Assembly (NCBI RefSeq): GCF_003555545.1
Contig: NZ_CP032157.1
Coordinates: forward strand, 8,188,546 to 8,252,545
Direction: 5' to 3'
Origin: Paraflavitalea soli
GTDB taxonomy: Bacteria > Bacteroidota > Bacteroidia > Chitinophagales > Chitinophagaceae
DNA length: 64,000 nt
The position numbers were made by a program, and so were the translations under genes. This document shows positions 51,957-60,710 of the stretch, piece by piece. The number at the start of each line of letters is the position of its first letter. Position 1 is the stretch's first letter. The notes beneath the pieces are model-generated. The model did no database searches and was not told the origin of the DNA. It saw only the letters and a list, made by a program, of their open reading frames with translations.

Positions 51957-54476
51957 ATGAAGAAAGCCCTGGCCTTATGGCTCTTAGTCTCTGCTGCAAT
52001 GATTGGATATACCCAGGTAAAATCGCCCGAACAGTTCCTGGGATACAAGATCGGAACCCGCTATACCCCGCATTACAATGTGGTCAATTATTTTAAGGAA
52101 ATAGCCGCTACGGCTTCCAATATGGTGAAGCTGGAAGAATATGGCCGTACCAATGAGGGCCGCCCCTTATTGCTGGCCTATATCGCTTTGCCCGACAACC
52201 TGGCGCGCCTGGAACAGATCAGGCTCAACAACCTGCGCCTGGCAGGCATAGCCAACGATAAAGCCGCGCCCGATGAAAAAGGACCGGCCATTGTATGGCT
52301 GAGCTACAATGTGCATGGCAATGAAACTTCTTCTTCTGAAGCCGCCATGCTTACCTTGTATGAACTGGTCAACCCGGCCAATGCCAAAACCAAAGAGTGG
52401 CTGAAGAATACAGTGATCATTATTGACCCCTGTATCAATCCCGATGGCCGCGACCGCTATGTCAACTGGTTCAACAGTGTGGTAGGTCTTACGCCCAATG
52501 CACAACCTTTTACACGCGAGCACAGTGAACCCTGGCCCGGGGGGCGCTCCAATCATTACAATTTTGACCTTAACCGCGACTGGGCCTGGCAAACACAGGT
52601 AGAATCGCAACAGCGGCTGGCCAAATACAGCCAGTGGTTACCGCAGATACATGTTGATTACCACGAGCAGGGATACAATGAACCCTATTATTTTGCGCCT
52701 GCTGCTGAACCTTTTCATGAGGTCATTACGCCCTGGCAAAGAGAATTCCAGGTATTGATCGGTAAGAACAATGCGAAATATTTTGATGAGAATGGCTGGT
52801 TGTTCTTCACCAAAGAACGCTTTGATCTTTTCTATCCCAGCTATGGTGATACCTATCCCATTTACCGGGGAGCAATTGGTATGACCTACGAACAAGGCGG
52901 TCATAGCCGTGGCGGCGCAGCTGTGATCAATGAAGATGGCGATACCCTCACACTGTGGGACCGCCTGTACCACCATTTTACCACCGGCATGGCCACTATT
53001 GAAGTGAGCTCACAAAATGCCGGTAAACTGGTGGGTGAGTTTAAGAAGTATTATGACAAGGCGCGTACCTCGCCTCCCGGAGAGTTCAAAGCCTATGTGG
53101 TAAAAGCCGATGCAGGTGATAAACTGACCCGTTTAAAGAAAATGCTCAGCAGGAACGGTATTGACTGGAGTTATGCCAATGCTGCTACCTACACGGGGCT
53201 CAACTATTTTACTGCCAAATCAGAAGCATTTAAAACCGTACAGGGAGATATTGTGATCAATGCCAACCAGCCCAATGCCAACCTGGTCGATGTGTTGTTT
53301 GAAAGAACCTCTAAATTATCCGACTCGGCCACCTATGATATTACCGCCTGGTCATTGCCTTTTGTATACGGGCTCAACACTTATGGTCTCAATGCCTACG
53401 TGACTGCTACTACCAAAGAACTTTCTATTGTAGCGCCGCCGCAAGGGAAGGCTTCGCTGGCTTATGCCGTTCGCTGGAACGGTCTGCACAGCGCCCGTTT
53501 CCTGGCTGAGTTGCTGAAGAAGAAAGTGAAAGTGCGTTTTTCGGAAGAACCTTTTACGGCAGCAGGCGAGCAATTTGAGCGGGGCACCTTGCTCATTGCC
53601 CGTACCAGCAATGCGGCTTTGGGTGAATCGCTGCATACTATTGTAGCGGATGCTTCCACTTTGACCAATGTACATTGCTATGCTATCGGGTCTGGCTATG
53701 TAGAGAAAGGGTTTGACTTCGGCTCCGGCAAAGTGCGCATCATCAATGCACCTAAAGTAACCTTGTTGGCGGGTGATGGAGTTTCTTCCCTCGGTATGGG
53801 TGAAGTATGGCATTTCCTGGAAAAGGAACTGGGTTATCCTGTCAATATAGTATGGACCAGCGACCTGAATGGAAATGTATTGAAGCAAACGGATGTCTTG
53901 ATCCTGCCCGATGGTAATTATCGCCTGTTTGGTGATAAGGCCATGAACGATAACCTGAAGGAATGGGTAAGCAATGGCGGTAAGATCATTGCTATCGAGG
54001 GCGCCGTATCGCAATTGTCAAGGGCTGAATGGGGTATCAAGCAAAAGGAAGACAAAAAAGACGATAAGAAGGATGAGAAGAAAGATGATTACAGCATGCT
54101 GAAGCGGTATGAGAATCGCGAGCGTGACTACCTGCCCGGCTTCAACCCCGGCTCTATTTTCAAGGTGGAACTGGACAATTCTCACCCCCTGGCTTTTGGG
54201 TACGACAATTTCTACTACACCCTCAAGCAGGACGATAATATCTACGAATTTTTCAAAGATGGCAACTGGAATGTAGGGATCATTAAAAAAGACAACCAGG
54301 TGGCTGGATTTGTGGGCGCCAGACTGAAAGAAAAACTGAAGGATGGCGTCTTATTTGGAGTGCAGGATTATGGGAGGGGATCTGTAGTGTACCTGGCTGA
54401 TAATCCGCTGTTCAGGAACTTCTGGGAAAATGGCAAGCTCCTGTTCTGTAATGCGGTATTCTTAGTGGGGCAGTAA
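51957..54476 (+). CDS. Secreted M14-family zinc carboxypeptidase
   Basis: An 839-residue exported metallopeptidase. A signal peptide (KKALALWLLVSAAMIGYTQ) precedes the M14 catalytic domain (about 35-370). Zinc ligands are His and Glu in LSYNVHGNETSSSEA and His in PQIHVDYHEQG; the catalytic Glu is in AIGMTYEQGGHSRGG; NPDGRDRYVNW and NFDLNRDW are substrate-pocket motifs. The C-terminal half is a GATase-like/beta domain interrupted by a very Lys/Asp-rich loop (KEDKKDDKKDEKKDDYS) near residue 700, presumably flexible. It releases C-terminal residues from peptides. It is bracketed by two copies of the same family B repeat. Confidence 0.94.
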   Translation: MKKALALWLLVSAAMIGYTQVKSPEQFLGYKIGTRYTPHYNVVNYFKEIAATASNMVKLEEYGRTNEGRPLLLAYIALPDNLARLEQIRLNNLRLAGIANDKAAPDEKGPAIVWLSYNVHGNETSSSEAAMLTLYELVNPANAKTKEWLKNTVIIIDPCINPDGRDRYVNWFNSVVGLTPNAQPFTREHSEPWPGGRSNHYNFDLNRDWAWQTQVESQQRLAKYSQWLPQIHVDYHEQGYNEPYYFAPAAEPFHEVITPWQREFQVLIGKNNAKYFDENGWLFFTKERFDLFYPSYGDTYPIYRGAIGMTYEQGGHSRGGAAVINEDGDTLTLWDRLYHHFTTGMATIEVSSQNAGKLVGEFKKYYDKARTSPPGEFKAYVVKADAGDKLTRLKKMLSRNGIDWSYANAATYTGLNYFTAKSEAFKTVQGDIVINANQPNANLVDVLFERTSKLSDSATYDITAWSLPFVYGLNTYGLNAYVTATTKELSIVAPPQGKASLAYAVRWNGLHSARFLAELLKKKVKVRFSEEPFTAAGEQFERGTLLIARTSNAALGESLHTIVADASTLTNVHCYAIGSGYVEKGFDFGSGKVRIINAPKVTLLAGDGVSSLGMGEVWHFLEKELGYPVNIVWTSDLNGNVLKQTDVLILPDGNYRLFGDKAMNDNLKEWVSNGGKIIAIEGAVSQLSRAEWGIKQKEDKKDDKKDEKKDDYSMLKRYENRERDYLPGFNPGSIFKVELDNSHPLAFGYDNFYYTLKQDDNIYEFFKDGNWNVGIIKKDNQVAGFVGARLKEKLKDGVLFGVQDYGRGSVVYLADNPLFRNFWENGKLLFCNAVFLVGQ

Positions 54477-54480
54477 TTCC

Positions 54481-54614
54481 GGATGTAGGATGTAGTATTT
54501 AGAATTCTACTACTCTCAGAATTGTACTACGTGGTTCAGGCAGGCTGAAAATGCAGGCAGTTGCCTATGTATTGCGATTTAGAGACAAAGAATCCTAAAT
54601 CCTAAATTCTACAT
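54481..54614. repeat. Family B heptamer element, copy 2 (inverted arms)
   Basis: The left arm is GGATGTA, GGATGTA, GTATTTA (54481-54501). The right arm is TCCTAAA, TCCTAAA, TTCTACA (54593-54613), identical in sequence to the right arm of copy 1. About 90 bases of other sequence separate the arms. Confidence 0.78.
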
Positions 54615-54701
54615 CAGTAATCGTTAAATTTATACCAACGGGGCAGTATACTGCCCCGCTTTTGCTTACTTTGGCCAATCGTTGTAAAACCAAGCTGTTC
54701 C

Positions 54702-57224
54702 ATGATGCGAATTTTTTACTCCAAACAAGCTTTCTTTTCTTTACTGCTCTTACTGAATACCGTCACGCTGCCGGCGCAAACGCCGCCTGCCTATACTGCC
54801 GGAGATATTTACCTGCAGATCAAAAAGCTGAAAGTACTGGGTTCTGTATTATACATTGCCGCTCACCCCGATGATGAGAATACCCGTTTACTGGCCTACC
54901 TGTCGAAGGACCGCCTGTACCGTACTGGTTACATGTCATTGACCCGTGGCGATGGTGGACAAAACCTCATTGGGGATGAACAGGGTATTGACCTGGGGCT
55001 CATCCGTACGCAGGAGCTATTGGCTGCCCGCCGTATAGATGGAGCAGAACAATTCTTCTCCCGTGCTTTTGATTTTGGATTCAGCAAAAGCACCGATGAA
55101 GCACTGGCTACCTGGGGTAAGGAAAAAATATTGTCGGATGTGGTATGGGTGATCCGTCGCTTTCAGCCCGATGTGATCATTACCCGTTTTCCGGAAGATG
55201 CCCGTGCGGGCCATGGTCATCACTCCGGTTCAGCTGTACTGGCGCATGAGGCTTTCCGCCTGGCTGCCGATCCCACTGCTTTTCCCGAGCAATTGAAGCT
55301 GGGTGTAAAACCCTGGAAAGCGAAACGGATTATGTGGAACACCTTCAACTTCGGCGGCAACAATACCACGTCCAACGATCAACTGAAAATAGATGTTGGC
55401 GGTTACAACGCCGTACTGGGAAAAGGATATGGCGAAGTAGCAGCCGAAAGCAGGAGCCAGCACAAGAGCCAGGGTTTTGGTGTACCCGCCAGCAGGGGAG
55501 TGGCCTGGGAGTATTTTACACCCGTGGAAGGTGCCCCTGCAAAGACGGACATTATGGATGATGTCAACATGAGCTGGTCGGCAGTAGAAAAAGGCGCTCC
55601 TATTGACGCTAAGATCGATGAGGTCCTCAACAACTATTCATTGCTCCATCCCGAACGTTCTGTGCCGGCATTGGTGAGCTTATATAAAGACATCCGCAGC
55701 CTGCCGGAAGGCTATTGGCGCAACCAGAAATTGCAGGAAGTACAGCAACTGGTAGAACGCTGCAGTGGCTTGTGGATGGATGTTACCTCGGCTACTGAGT
55801 TTGTAGTGCAGGGCGATACCATGCGCGTGTTGGCTGCCATCAACAATCGGTTGGGGGCTAATGCACAATTGGTGCGCTTTACCCTGGATGTTTTTGATTC
55901 TACTTTCAACAAGCCCCTGGCTGCCAATACCAACACGGTATTCACCAGGCCCATTTATGTATTTACTACCAAGCCGGTAACACAACCCTACTGGCTGGAA
56001 CACAAAATGAGTGAAGGTTCTTTCACTGTAAATGAGCAAACCTTTATTGGTCGTCCGGAAAGTATTCCTTCTTACCAGGCAACTATTGAAATAACAATAG
56101 AAGGAGAGCCTTTTACCTTTACAAGAGCCGTACAATATAAATTTACCGATCCGGTAAAAGGGGAGTTGTACAGGCCGCTGGTAGTAGTGCCTTCCGCTAC
56201 TGTGAGCACCGACCCCGGTATTGTGATCTTCCATAAAGGAGAAAAAGCCACGCAGGATATTCTGCTAAAGGTGACCGCCAATAAAACATTTGATCACTAT
56301 ACGGCCAAGGTTTCCAAAAGACTGAAGAATGATAATTCGATCGTAACCGATACCAATTTCTCCCTCATCAAAGGGTTGAGCAAGCCTTATTATTTTACCA
56401 TCAATAATGGTATGCTGAAAGGGTTGGAGCAGGACAATGTGCAGGCCTTTGTAGAATTGAAGAACGGCAAAGAAGAGCAGCCTGCCTGGCTGAATATGAC
56501 CAGCATCGAGTATGACCATATCCCTCCGATCCATTATTTCTACCAGGATGCGGTGAAAGTACTGAATATAGACCTGAAGACAGCCGGCAAGCGGATCGGT
56601 TATATTGAAGGTGCTGGCGATAAAGTACCTGCTGCCTTGGAGCAAATGGGCTATGAAGTAGTGGTACTAAAAGAAAAAGATATTACACCGGCTGTATTGA
56701 AGCAGCTGGATGCGGTGATGACCGGTGTGCGTGCTTATAATGTACACGATTTCATGTTTGCCAAATACGATGTGCTGATGGATTACGTGAAGAATGGCGG
56801 CAACCTCATCATCCAGTACAATACCAACAACCTGATCAGTACGGTGAAGAGCCGCATCGGGCCCTATCCCTTCAATATTTCCCGCAACCGCATTACAGAT
56901 GAGAAAGCCAAAGTAAGTTTTCTTTTACCTGAGCACCCGGTGTTGAATTACCCCAATAAGATCACGGAGAAAGATTTTGATGGCTGGATACAGGAACGCG
57001 GTATCTATTTCCCCGAGCAACTGGATTCGGCCTATAAATCACCTTTGTCCATGGCTGATCCGGGTGAGCAGCCTTTGAACAATAGCCTCGTCATTGCAGA
57101 TTATGGCAAGGGTAAGTTTGTGTACACGGGACTGGTATTTTTCCGGGAGCTGCCGGCTGGTATTCCGGGCGCCTACCGGTTGCTGGCCAATATCATTGCA
57201 TTGAACAAAAAGAAAGGATTTTAA
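54702..57224 (+). CDS. PIG-L (LmbE)-family deacetylase with C-terminal GATase-like domain, exported
   Basis: An 840-residue exported protein. After the signal peptide (to LPAQT) comes a PIG-L zinc deacetylase domain: AHPDDEN at residues 54-60 and the second metal site GHGHHSGSAVLAHE near 170. PIG-L enzymes remove N-acetyl groups from GlcNAc-linked substrates. The middle is beta-sandwich-like. The last 200 residues (GYIEGAGDKVPAALEQMGYEV, VKNGGNLIIQYNT) resemble the class I GATase-like domain seen in large exported Bacteroidota members. An ATG one codon later is also possible. It leads an operon: the next ATG directly follows its stop codon. Confidence 0.92.
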   Translation: MMRIFYSKQAFFSLLLLLNTVTLPAQTPPAYTAGDIYLQIKKLKVLGSVLYIAAHPDDENTRLLAYLSKDRLYRTGYMSLTRGDGGQNLIGDEQGIDLGLIRTQELLAARRIDGAEQFFSRAFDFGFSKSTDEALATWGKEKILSDVVWVIRRFQPDVIITRFPEDARAGHGHHSGSAVLAHEAFRLAADPTAFPEQLKLGVKPWKAKRIMWNTFNFGGNNTTSNDQLKIDVGGYNAVLGKGYGEVAAESRSQHKSQGFGVPASRGVAWEYFTPVEGAPAKTDIMDDVNMSWSAVEKGAPIDAKIDEVLNNYSLLHPERSVPALVSLYKDIRSLPEGYWRNQKLQEVQQLVERCSGLWMDVTSATEFVVQGDTMRVLAAINNRLGANAQLVRFTLDVFDSTFNKPLAANTNTVFTRPIYVFTTKPVTQPYWLEHKMSEGSFTVNEQTFIGRPESIPSYQATIEITIEGEPFTFTRAVQYKFTDPVKGELYRPLVVVPSATVSTDPGIVIFHKGEKATQDILLKVTANKTFDHYTAKVSKRLKNDNSIVTDTNFSLIKGLSKPYYFTINNGMLKGLEQDNVQAFVELKNGKEEQPAWLNMTSIEYDHIPPIHYFYQDAVKVLNIDLKTAGKRIGYIEGAGDKVPAALEQMGYEVVVLKEKDITPAVLKQLDAVMTGVRAYNVHDFMFAKYDVLMDYVKNGGNLIIQYNTNNLISTVKSRIGPYPFNISRNRITDEKAKVSFLLPEHPVLNYPNKITEKDFDGWIQERGIYFPEQLDSAYKSPLSMADPGEQPLNNSLVIADYGKGKFVYTGLVFFRELPAGIPGAYRLLANIIALNKKKGF

Positions 57225-57386
57225 ATGAGTGCACCTTCGAGAGCAAAGGGGCAGGTAGCCCTGGTGGTAGCAATTGTGGCGGGTCTTATAATTGGTAAGC
57301 TGATCAGGAAAGCTACTGTTGGTATAGCCATCGGCGCGATACTGGGATTAATGGTACTGATGATCTTGTCTAGTAAAAAACGATAA
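57225..57386 (+). CDS. Small membrane protein (53 aa)
   Basis: The start codon directly follows the TAA of the deacetylase gene, so translation is very probably coupled. The peptide has a basic N-terminus (SAPSRAKGQ), two hydrophobic helices (VALVVAIVAGLIIG and TVGIAIGAILGLMVLMIL) separated by KLIRKA, and a basic end SSKKR. It resembles a two-helix hairpin with small-residue (GxxxG-like) packing. No family is recognised. Its position in the operon points to a role as an accessory membrane peptide of the deacetylase or symporter. Confidence 0.7.
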   Translation: MSAPSRAKGQVALVVAIVAGLIIGKLIRKATVGIAIGAILGLMVLMILSSKKR

Positions 57387-57401
57387 CGATTGCCCAACAA
57401 T

Positions 57402-57527
57402 ATGTCAGCATCTTCAAATGAAAAAGTACCTGTATTCAGAAAGTGGGGCCACTGGTACTGGCTCGTCATTGGCTTTTTGGCCTTGCTGATCCTATTGTTT
57501 TACTTGTTTATCAAACATTACGCATGA
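57402..57527 (+). CDS. Single-helix membrane peptide (41 aa)
   Basis: It starts 15 bases after the preceding small gene and its stop overlaps the start of the symporter gene (ATGA), a sign of translational coupling. The peptide is SASSNEKVPVFRKWGHWYW, then a single hydrophobic helix (LVIGFLALLILLFYLFIKHY). It resembles the small helper subunits that accompany some sodium:solute symporters, though no family can be named with certainty. Confidence 0.75.
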   Translation: MSASSNEKVPVFRKWGHWYWLVIGFLALLILLFYLFIKHYA

Positions 57528-59254
57528 ACTTTTCCCGGTTAGACTGGATCGTATTAGCGGTCACCTTGCTGTGCATTATACTCTATGGGGTGTATAAGAG
57601 CCGTGCGACCAAAGACCTGGATGGTTACTTCCTCAATGACCGGCAAACGCCGTGGTGGATCGTGATGTTGAGCATTATGGGCACTCAGGCGAGTGCAGTC
57701 ACCTTTTTGTCGGCGCCCGGCCAGGCCTACACCGATGGGATGCGTTTTGTACAATATTATTTTGGTTTGCCCCTGGCCATGGTGGTGGTCTGTATCTTCT
57801 TTGTGCCCATATTCCGCCGGCTGAAAGTATATACCGCCTATGAATTCCTGGAGCAGCGCTTTGACCTCAAAACCAGGTTGCTCACCTCCCTGTTGTTTAT
57901 GTTGTCGCGCAGTTTGTCTACCGGTATCAGCATCATTGCGCCGGCACTTGTGCTGCATAGCATGCTGGGCTGGGACCTTACCATTACCAATATCTTCATG
58001 GGCGGCCTGCTCCTGATCTATACTACTACGGGCGGCGCTAAAGCTGTGGCGTATACCCAGCAGTTACAATTTGTGGTGATCTATGCCGCCATGTTTGCGG
58101 CTGCCTGGTGGGCCATCAGAATGTTGCCCGAAGGAGTAGGGGTCAGTGAAGCCCTGCACATCAGCGGTAAATCGGGCAAGTTGAATGTGATCACTTCCGG
58201 CTTTACAGAAAATGGTTTTGACTGGAAAGACCGTTTCAATATCTGGAGTGGGGTGATCGGCGGCTTATTCCTTACCCTCAGTTATTTTGGTACCGATCAA
58301 AGCCAGGTGGGCCGCTATCTTACTGCCCGCAGTGAGGGAGAAAGTAAACTTGGCCTCTTGCTGAATGGTGTGGTGAAAGTGCCCTTGCAGTTTGGCATTC
58401 TGCTGATCGGGATTTTCATTTTCTCCTTTTACCAGTTTCATAAAACACCTGCTTATTTCAACCTGGCCGAAGAGCGTAATGCTAAGTCGGGCAAATATGC
58501 AGGCGAATACATCGCTGCAGAAACCCAATACCAGCAATTGCAGGAAGAAAAACGCGGTACTCTTGGTGAGCTGGCAGCAGCCATCAAAGTGAATGATGAG
58601 ACTGCCATCAGCCGGTACCGCGAAGAGCTGCAATTGCATGAAGTAGCAGCCAAACGCCAGCGTGATTCTGTGAAAGCCATTATCAGGAAAGCCAATCCCG
58701 GTAGTGATGGCAATGATACCAATTATATCTTCCTTCGTTTTGTAGGTGATACTTTGCCCAATGGCCTGGTGGGACTGATCATCGCCATTATATTCCTGGC
58801 TGCCTGGGGCAGCATTGCACCGGCGCTCAACTCACTGGCATCTTCTACGATGGTGGACTACCATAAACGGCTTACAAAGCGCCCCATTACCCCCTTGCAA
58901 GAGTATAAATGGTCTAAACGATATACTTTGTTATGGGGCATTGTGTGCATCATCATGGCCCAATTTGCTTACAACCTGGGCAATAGTTTGATCGAAGCGG
59001 TGAATATCCTGGGCTCCTTATTCTACGGACCTATTTTGGGTATCTTCCTCGTAGCATTCTGGCTGAAGCGGGTAGGAGGTCATGCTGTATTTACTGCCGC
59101 TGCCCTGGCGGAAGTAGTCGTGCTCACCGTATACTTTTTGAAGATCGTTTCCTTCCTTTGGCTGAATGTGATCGGGGCATTGGCTGTGATTTTGTTTAGT
59201 CTTGTGCTGCAGCCTTTTTGTCCGGCGAAGAAGCAGGTGGTGAAGGAAGGGTAG
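57524..59254 (+). CDS. Sodium:solute symporter family protein
   Basis: A 576-residue inner-membrane transporter of the SSS family. The start MNFSRLDWIVLAVTLLCII overlaps the stop of the 41-residue gene. Family features include YFLNDRQTPWWIVMLSIMGTQASAVTFLSAPGQAY (split here only by its length), the GGAKAVAYTQQLQ segment and SYFGTDQSQVGRYLTA. An unusual polar insertion of about 85 residues (roughly 310-395, from NLAEERNAKSGKYAGEY to RKANPGSDGNDTNY) with coiled-coil character interrupts the helices. Substrates of the family include sugars, sialic acid and amino acids; which one applies is unknown. It ends the operon headed by the PIG-L deacetylase. Confidence 0.92.
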   Translation: MNFSRLDWIVLAVTLLCIILYGVYKSRATKDLDGYFLNDRQTPWWIVMLSIMGTQASAVTFLSAPGQAYTDGMRFVQYYFGLPLAMVVVCIFFVPIFRRLKVYTAYEFLEQRFDLKTRLLTSLLFMLSRSLSTGISIIAPALVLHSMLGWDLTITNIFMGGLLLIYTTTGGAKAVAYTQQLQFVVIYAAMFAAAWWAIRMLPEGVGVSEALHISGKSGKLNVITSGFTENGFDWKDRFNIWSGVIGGLFLTLSYFGTDQSQVGRYLTARSEGESKLGLLLNGVVKVPLQFGILLIGIFIFSFYQFHKTPAYFNLAEERNAKSGKYAGEYIAAETQYQQLQEEKRGTLGELAAAIKVNDETAISRYREELQLHEVAAKRQRDSVKAIIRKANPGSDGNDTNYIFLRFVGDTLPNGLVGLIIAIIFLAAWGSIAPALNSLASSTMVDYHKRLTKRPITPLQEYKWSKRYTLLWGIVCIIMAQFAYNLGNSLIEAVNILGSLFYGPILGIFLVAFWLKRVGGHAVFTAAALAEVVVLTVYFLKIVSFLWLNVIGALAVILFSLVLQPFCPAKKQVVKEG

Positions 59255-59413
59255 TATTGTTAAAAAATATTTGCTATTTCGTTAGTATGCTTTGGCCGTT
59301 TATTTGTTATAATAATAGGACATAGCGAGTATTCATCGAGTTTAATTATTTATTCCCGTAGATACTGCTTTTGTTATTTGAATGTTGCTGAAATAAACAT
59401 TTAAAATACCCTA

Positions 59414-59941
59414 TTGAGAGAACATAAGCACTCCTTTCTTATTGACAAAATAACCAATAGTATTGAAGATGCATTGACTGGAACGAGCCATGATACTGAT
59501 GTTGTCCCTATATTGCTAACTGATTTTAGAGTTGTTCTCAAAAAAAACGGATGGCGATTTAACTGGAAGGACGAATTGAAAAATAAGGATCGGCAGTTAT
59601 ATAAGATATTAGTACAAGGAGATAGGACAATTCAAGGTATGATCAGCTTGCAAATTATTGAAAACTACATAGAATTGCACCTGATAGAAACTGCTCCACA
59701 TAATTACGGTAAATCGAAAAAATACATAGGCGTACCTGGTAATCTGGTAGCTTTTGCCTGTAAAATGAGCTTTGATTTAGGCTTTGAAGGTTTTGTAGGA
59801 TTCAGGGCTAAAACGCAACTGATTCAGCATTATATTGATACGTTAGGCGCGACGCTGATATTCAAAGATCGGATGTGTATTTCAGGCGATTCTGCCAAAA
59901 AATTAGTAAATTCGTACTACAAAAATTGTCTAAGTGGCTGA
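59414..59941 (+). CDS. GNAT-like acetyltransferase domain protein in an A+T-rich island
   Basis: A 175-residue protein. The second half (YGKSKKYIGVPGNLVAFACK to GFVGFRAKTQLIQHYIDTLGA) has the layout of a GNAT fold, with a K-Y-x-G-V-P-G-N-L-V acetyl-CoA loop and a following helix. The first half (DKITNSIEDALTG, DFRVVLKKNGWRFNWKDELK) is a family-specific extension. Base composition is clearly more A+T-rich than the surroundings, suggesting acquisition. The only usable start is TTG at 59414; a basic 54-residue gene overlaps its 3' end by eight bases. The arrangement invites comparison with GNAT toxin-antitoxin pairs, but the order (GNAT first) is atypical. Function unknown. Confidence 0.75.
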   Translation: MREHKHSFLIDKITNSIEDALTGTSHDTDVVPILLTDFRVVLKKNGWRFNWKDELKNKDRQLYKILVQGDRTIQGMISLQIIENYIELHLIETAPHNYGKSKKYIGVPGNLVAFACKMSFDLGFEGFVGFRAKTQLIQHYIDTLGATLIFKDRMCISGDSAKKLVNSYYKNCLSG

Positions 59942-60098
59942 TAAAAAGCAATATTACGGACTGGATGAAATTGGGTTCGTTGGAACCCAGGAGAAGCGGA
60001 CAAATGCCCAGATCAAAAAGGACATTGAACAGACCATACGGTACATAAAAGCCAGCAAATCTAAAAAGGATCTAAAAGGATTGTCTAAGATTAAATAG
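59934..60098 (+). CDS. Small basic protein overlapping the GNAT-like gene (54 aa)
   Basis: It starts at GTG 59934, overlapping the last codons of the GNAT-like gene by eight bases, so the two are translationally coupled. The peptide MADKKQYYGLDEIGFVGTQ continues into a Lys-rich helical C-terminus (KKDIEQTIRYIKASKSKKDLKGLSKIK). There is no signal or membrane helix. It could be a regulator or antitoxin-like partner; no family is recognised. A terminator follows after 26 bases. Confidence 0.65.
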   Translation: MADKKQYYGLDEIGFVGTQEKRTNAQIKKDIEQTIRYIKASKSKKDLKGLSKIK

Positions 60099-60124
60099 GT
60101 ACAATCTTGTATATTTTTTATCAG

Positions 60125-60149
60125 AGCCGTCCAACCCGACGGCTTTTTT
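60125..60149 (+). terminator. Terminator of the GNAT-like two-gene unit
   Basis: A perfect stem AGCCGTC / GACGGCT with loop CAACCC is followed by a T tract. Confidence 0.85.
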
Positions 60150-60158
60150 CGTCTAAGG

Positions 60159-60710
60159 TCACGTCATCACATATTCACTCCAGGGATAAGTAGTGAGCGA
60201 CTGATTATATTGCCGTCGGAATGCGCGGTCATGGAGACGGTATAGCGCTAGCGAAAGTGGAAGTTTCTTCTCTTTGATTGGTTCAACCGATCGTCCCTTA
60301 CGGTCCCTTAATCGCTGTGATTTATGGCCGAAAGGAGCTCTCAACGCCACCACTTTAGGTTCCTGCTGCAGCTTAATAACGGGCTGGCCATATTGTTTTA
60401 ACAGGTAAGTGATAATTTCTTCTTCTTTCCATTCATATTTCAACCAGGTCATGGCTTCGCCGGTGAGTTTGCGGTAGAGGGTATGTCGTTTCCTTTCTGC
60501 CGGCAGCGCTGCATATATTTTCGATCCGATGCGGGAGGCCTTGCCCAGCAGGGCGGCATATAGCATCGTCTTGCGGAAGGCAGGGTCCTTCTTCACCCGC
60601 TTGCCAGTGAGGGAGCTGCGGGTGCGCATAAAATACCTGCCATACATCTGGTAGATGCAAACAGGACCAATAGTGCCTGTAACAGGTGGTATGCAATTAA
60701 ATCTGGCCAT
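60159..60710 (-). CDS. Basic hypothetical protein (183 aa)
   Basis: The N-terminus has the pattern IPPVTGTIGPVCIYQMYGRYFMR then TRSSLTGKRVKKDPAFRKTM, which I associate with a group of uncharacterised Bacteroidota proteins sharing T-G-T-I/L-G...Y-x-M-x-G-R-Y-F. The whole protein is rich in Arg and Lys, with a C-terminal half (FGHKSQRLRDRKGRSVEPIKEKK) that is probably disordered or nucleic-acid-binding. No signal peptide or membrane helix is seen. It is convergent with the GNAT-like unit and stands alone. Function unknown. Confidence 0.7.
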   Translation of the reverse strand: MARFNCIPPVTGTIGPVCIYQMYGRYFMRTRSSLTGKRVKKDPAFRKTMLYAALLGKASRIGSKIYAALPAERKRHTLYRKLTGEAMTWLKYEWKEEEIITYLLKQYGQPVIKLQQEPKVVALRAPFGHKSQRLRDRKGRSVEPIKEKKLPLSLALYRLHDRAFRRQYNQSLTTYPWSEYVMT

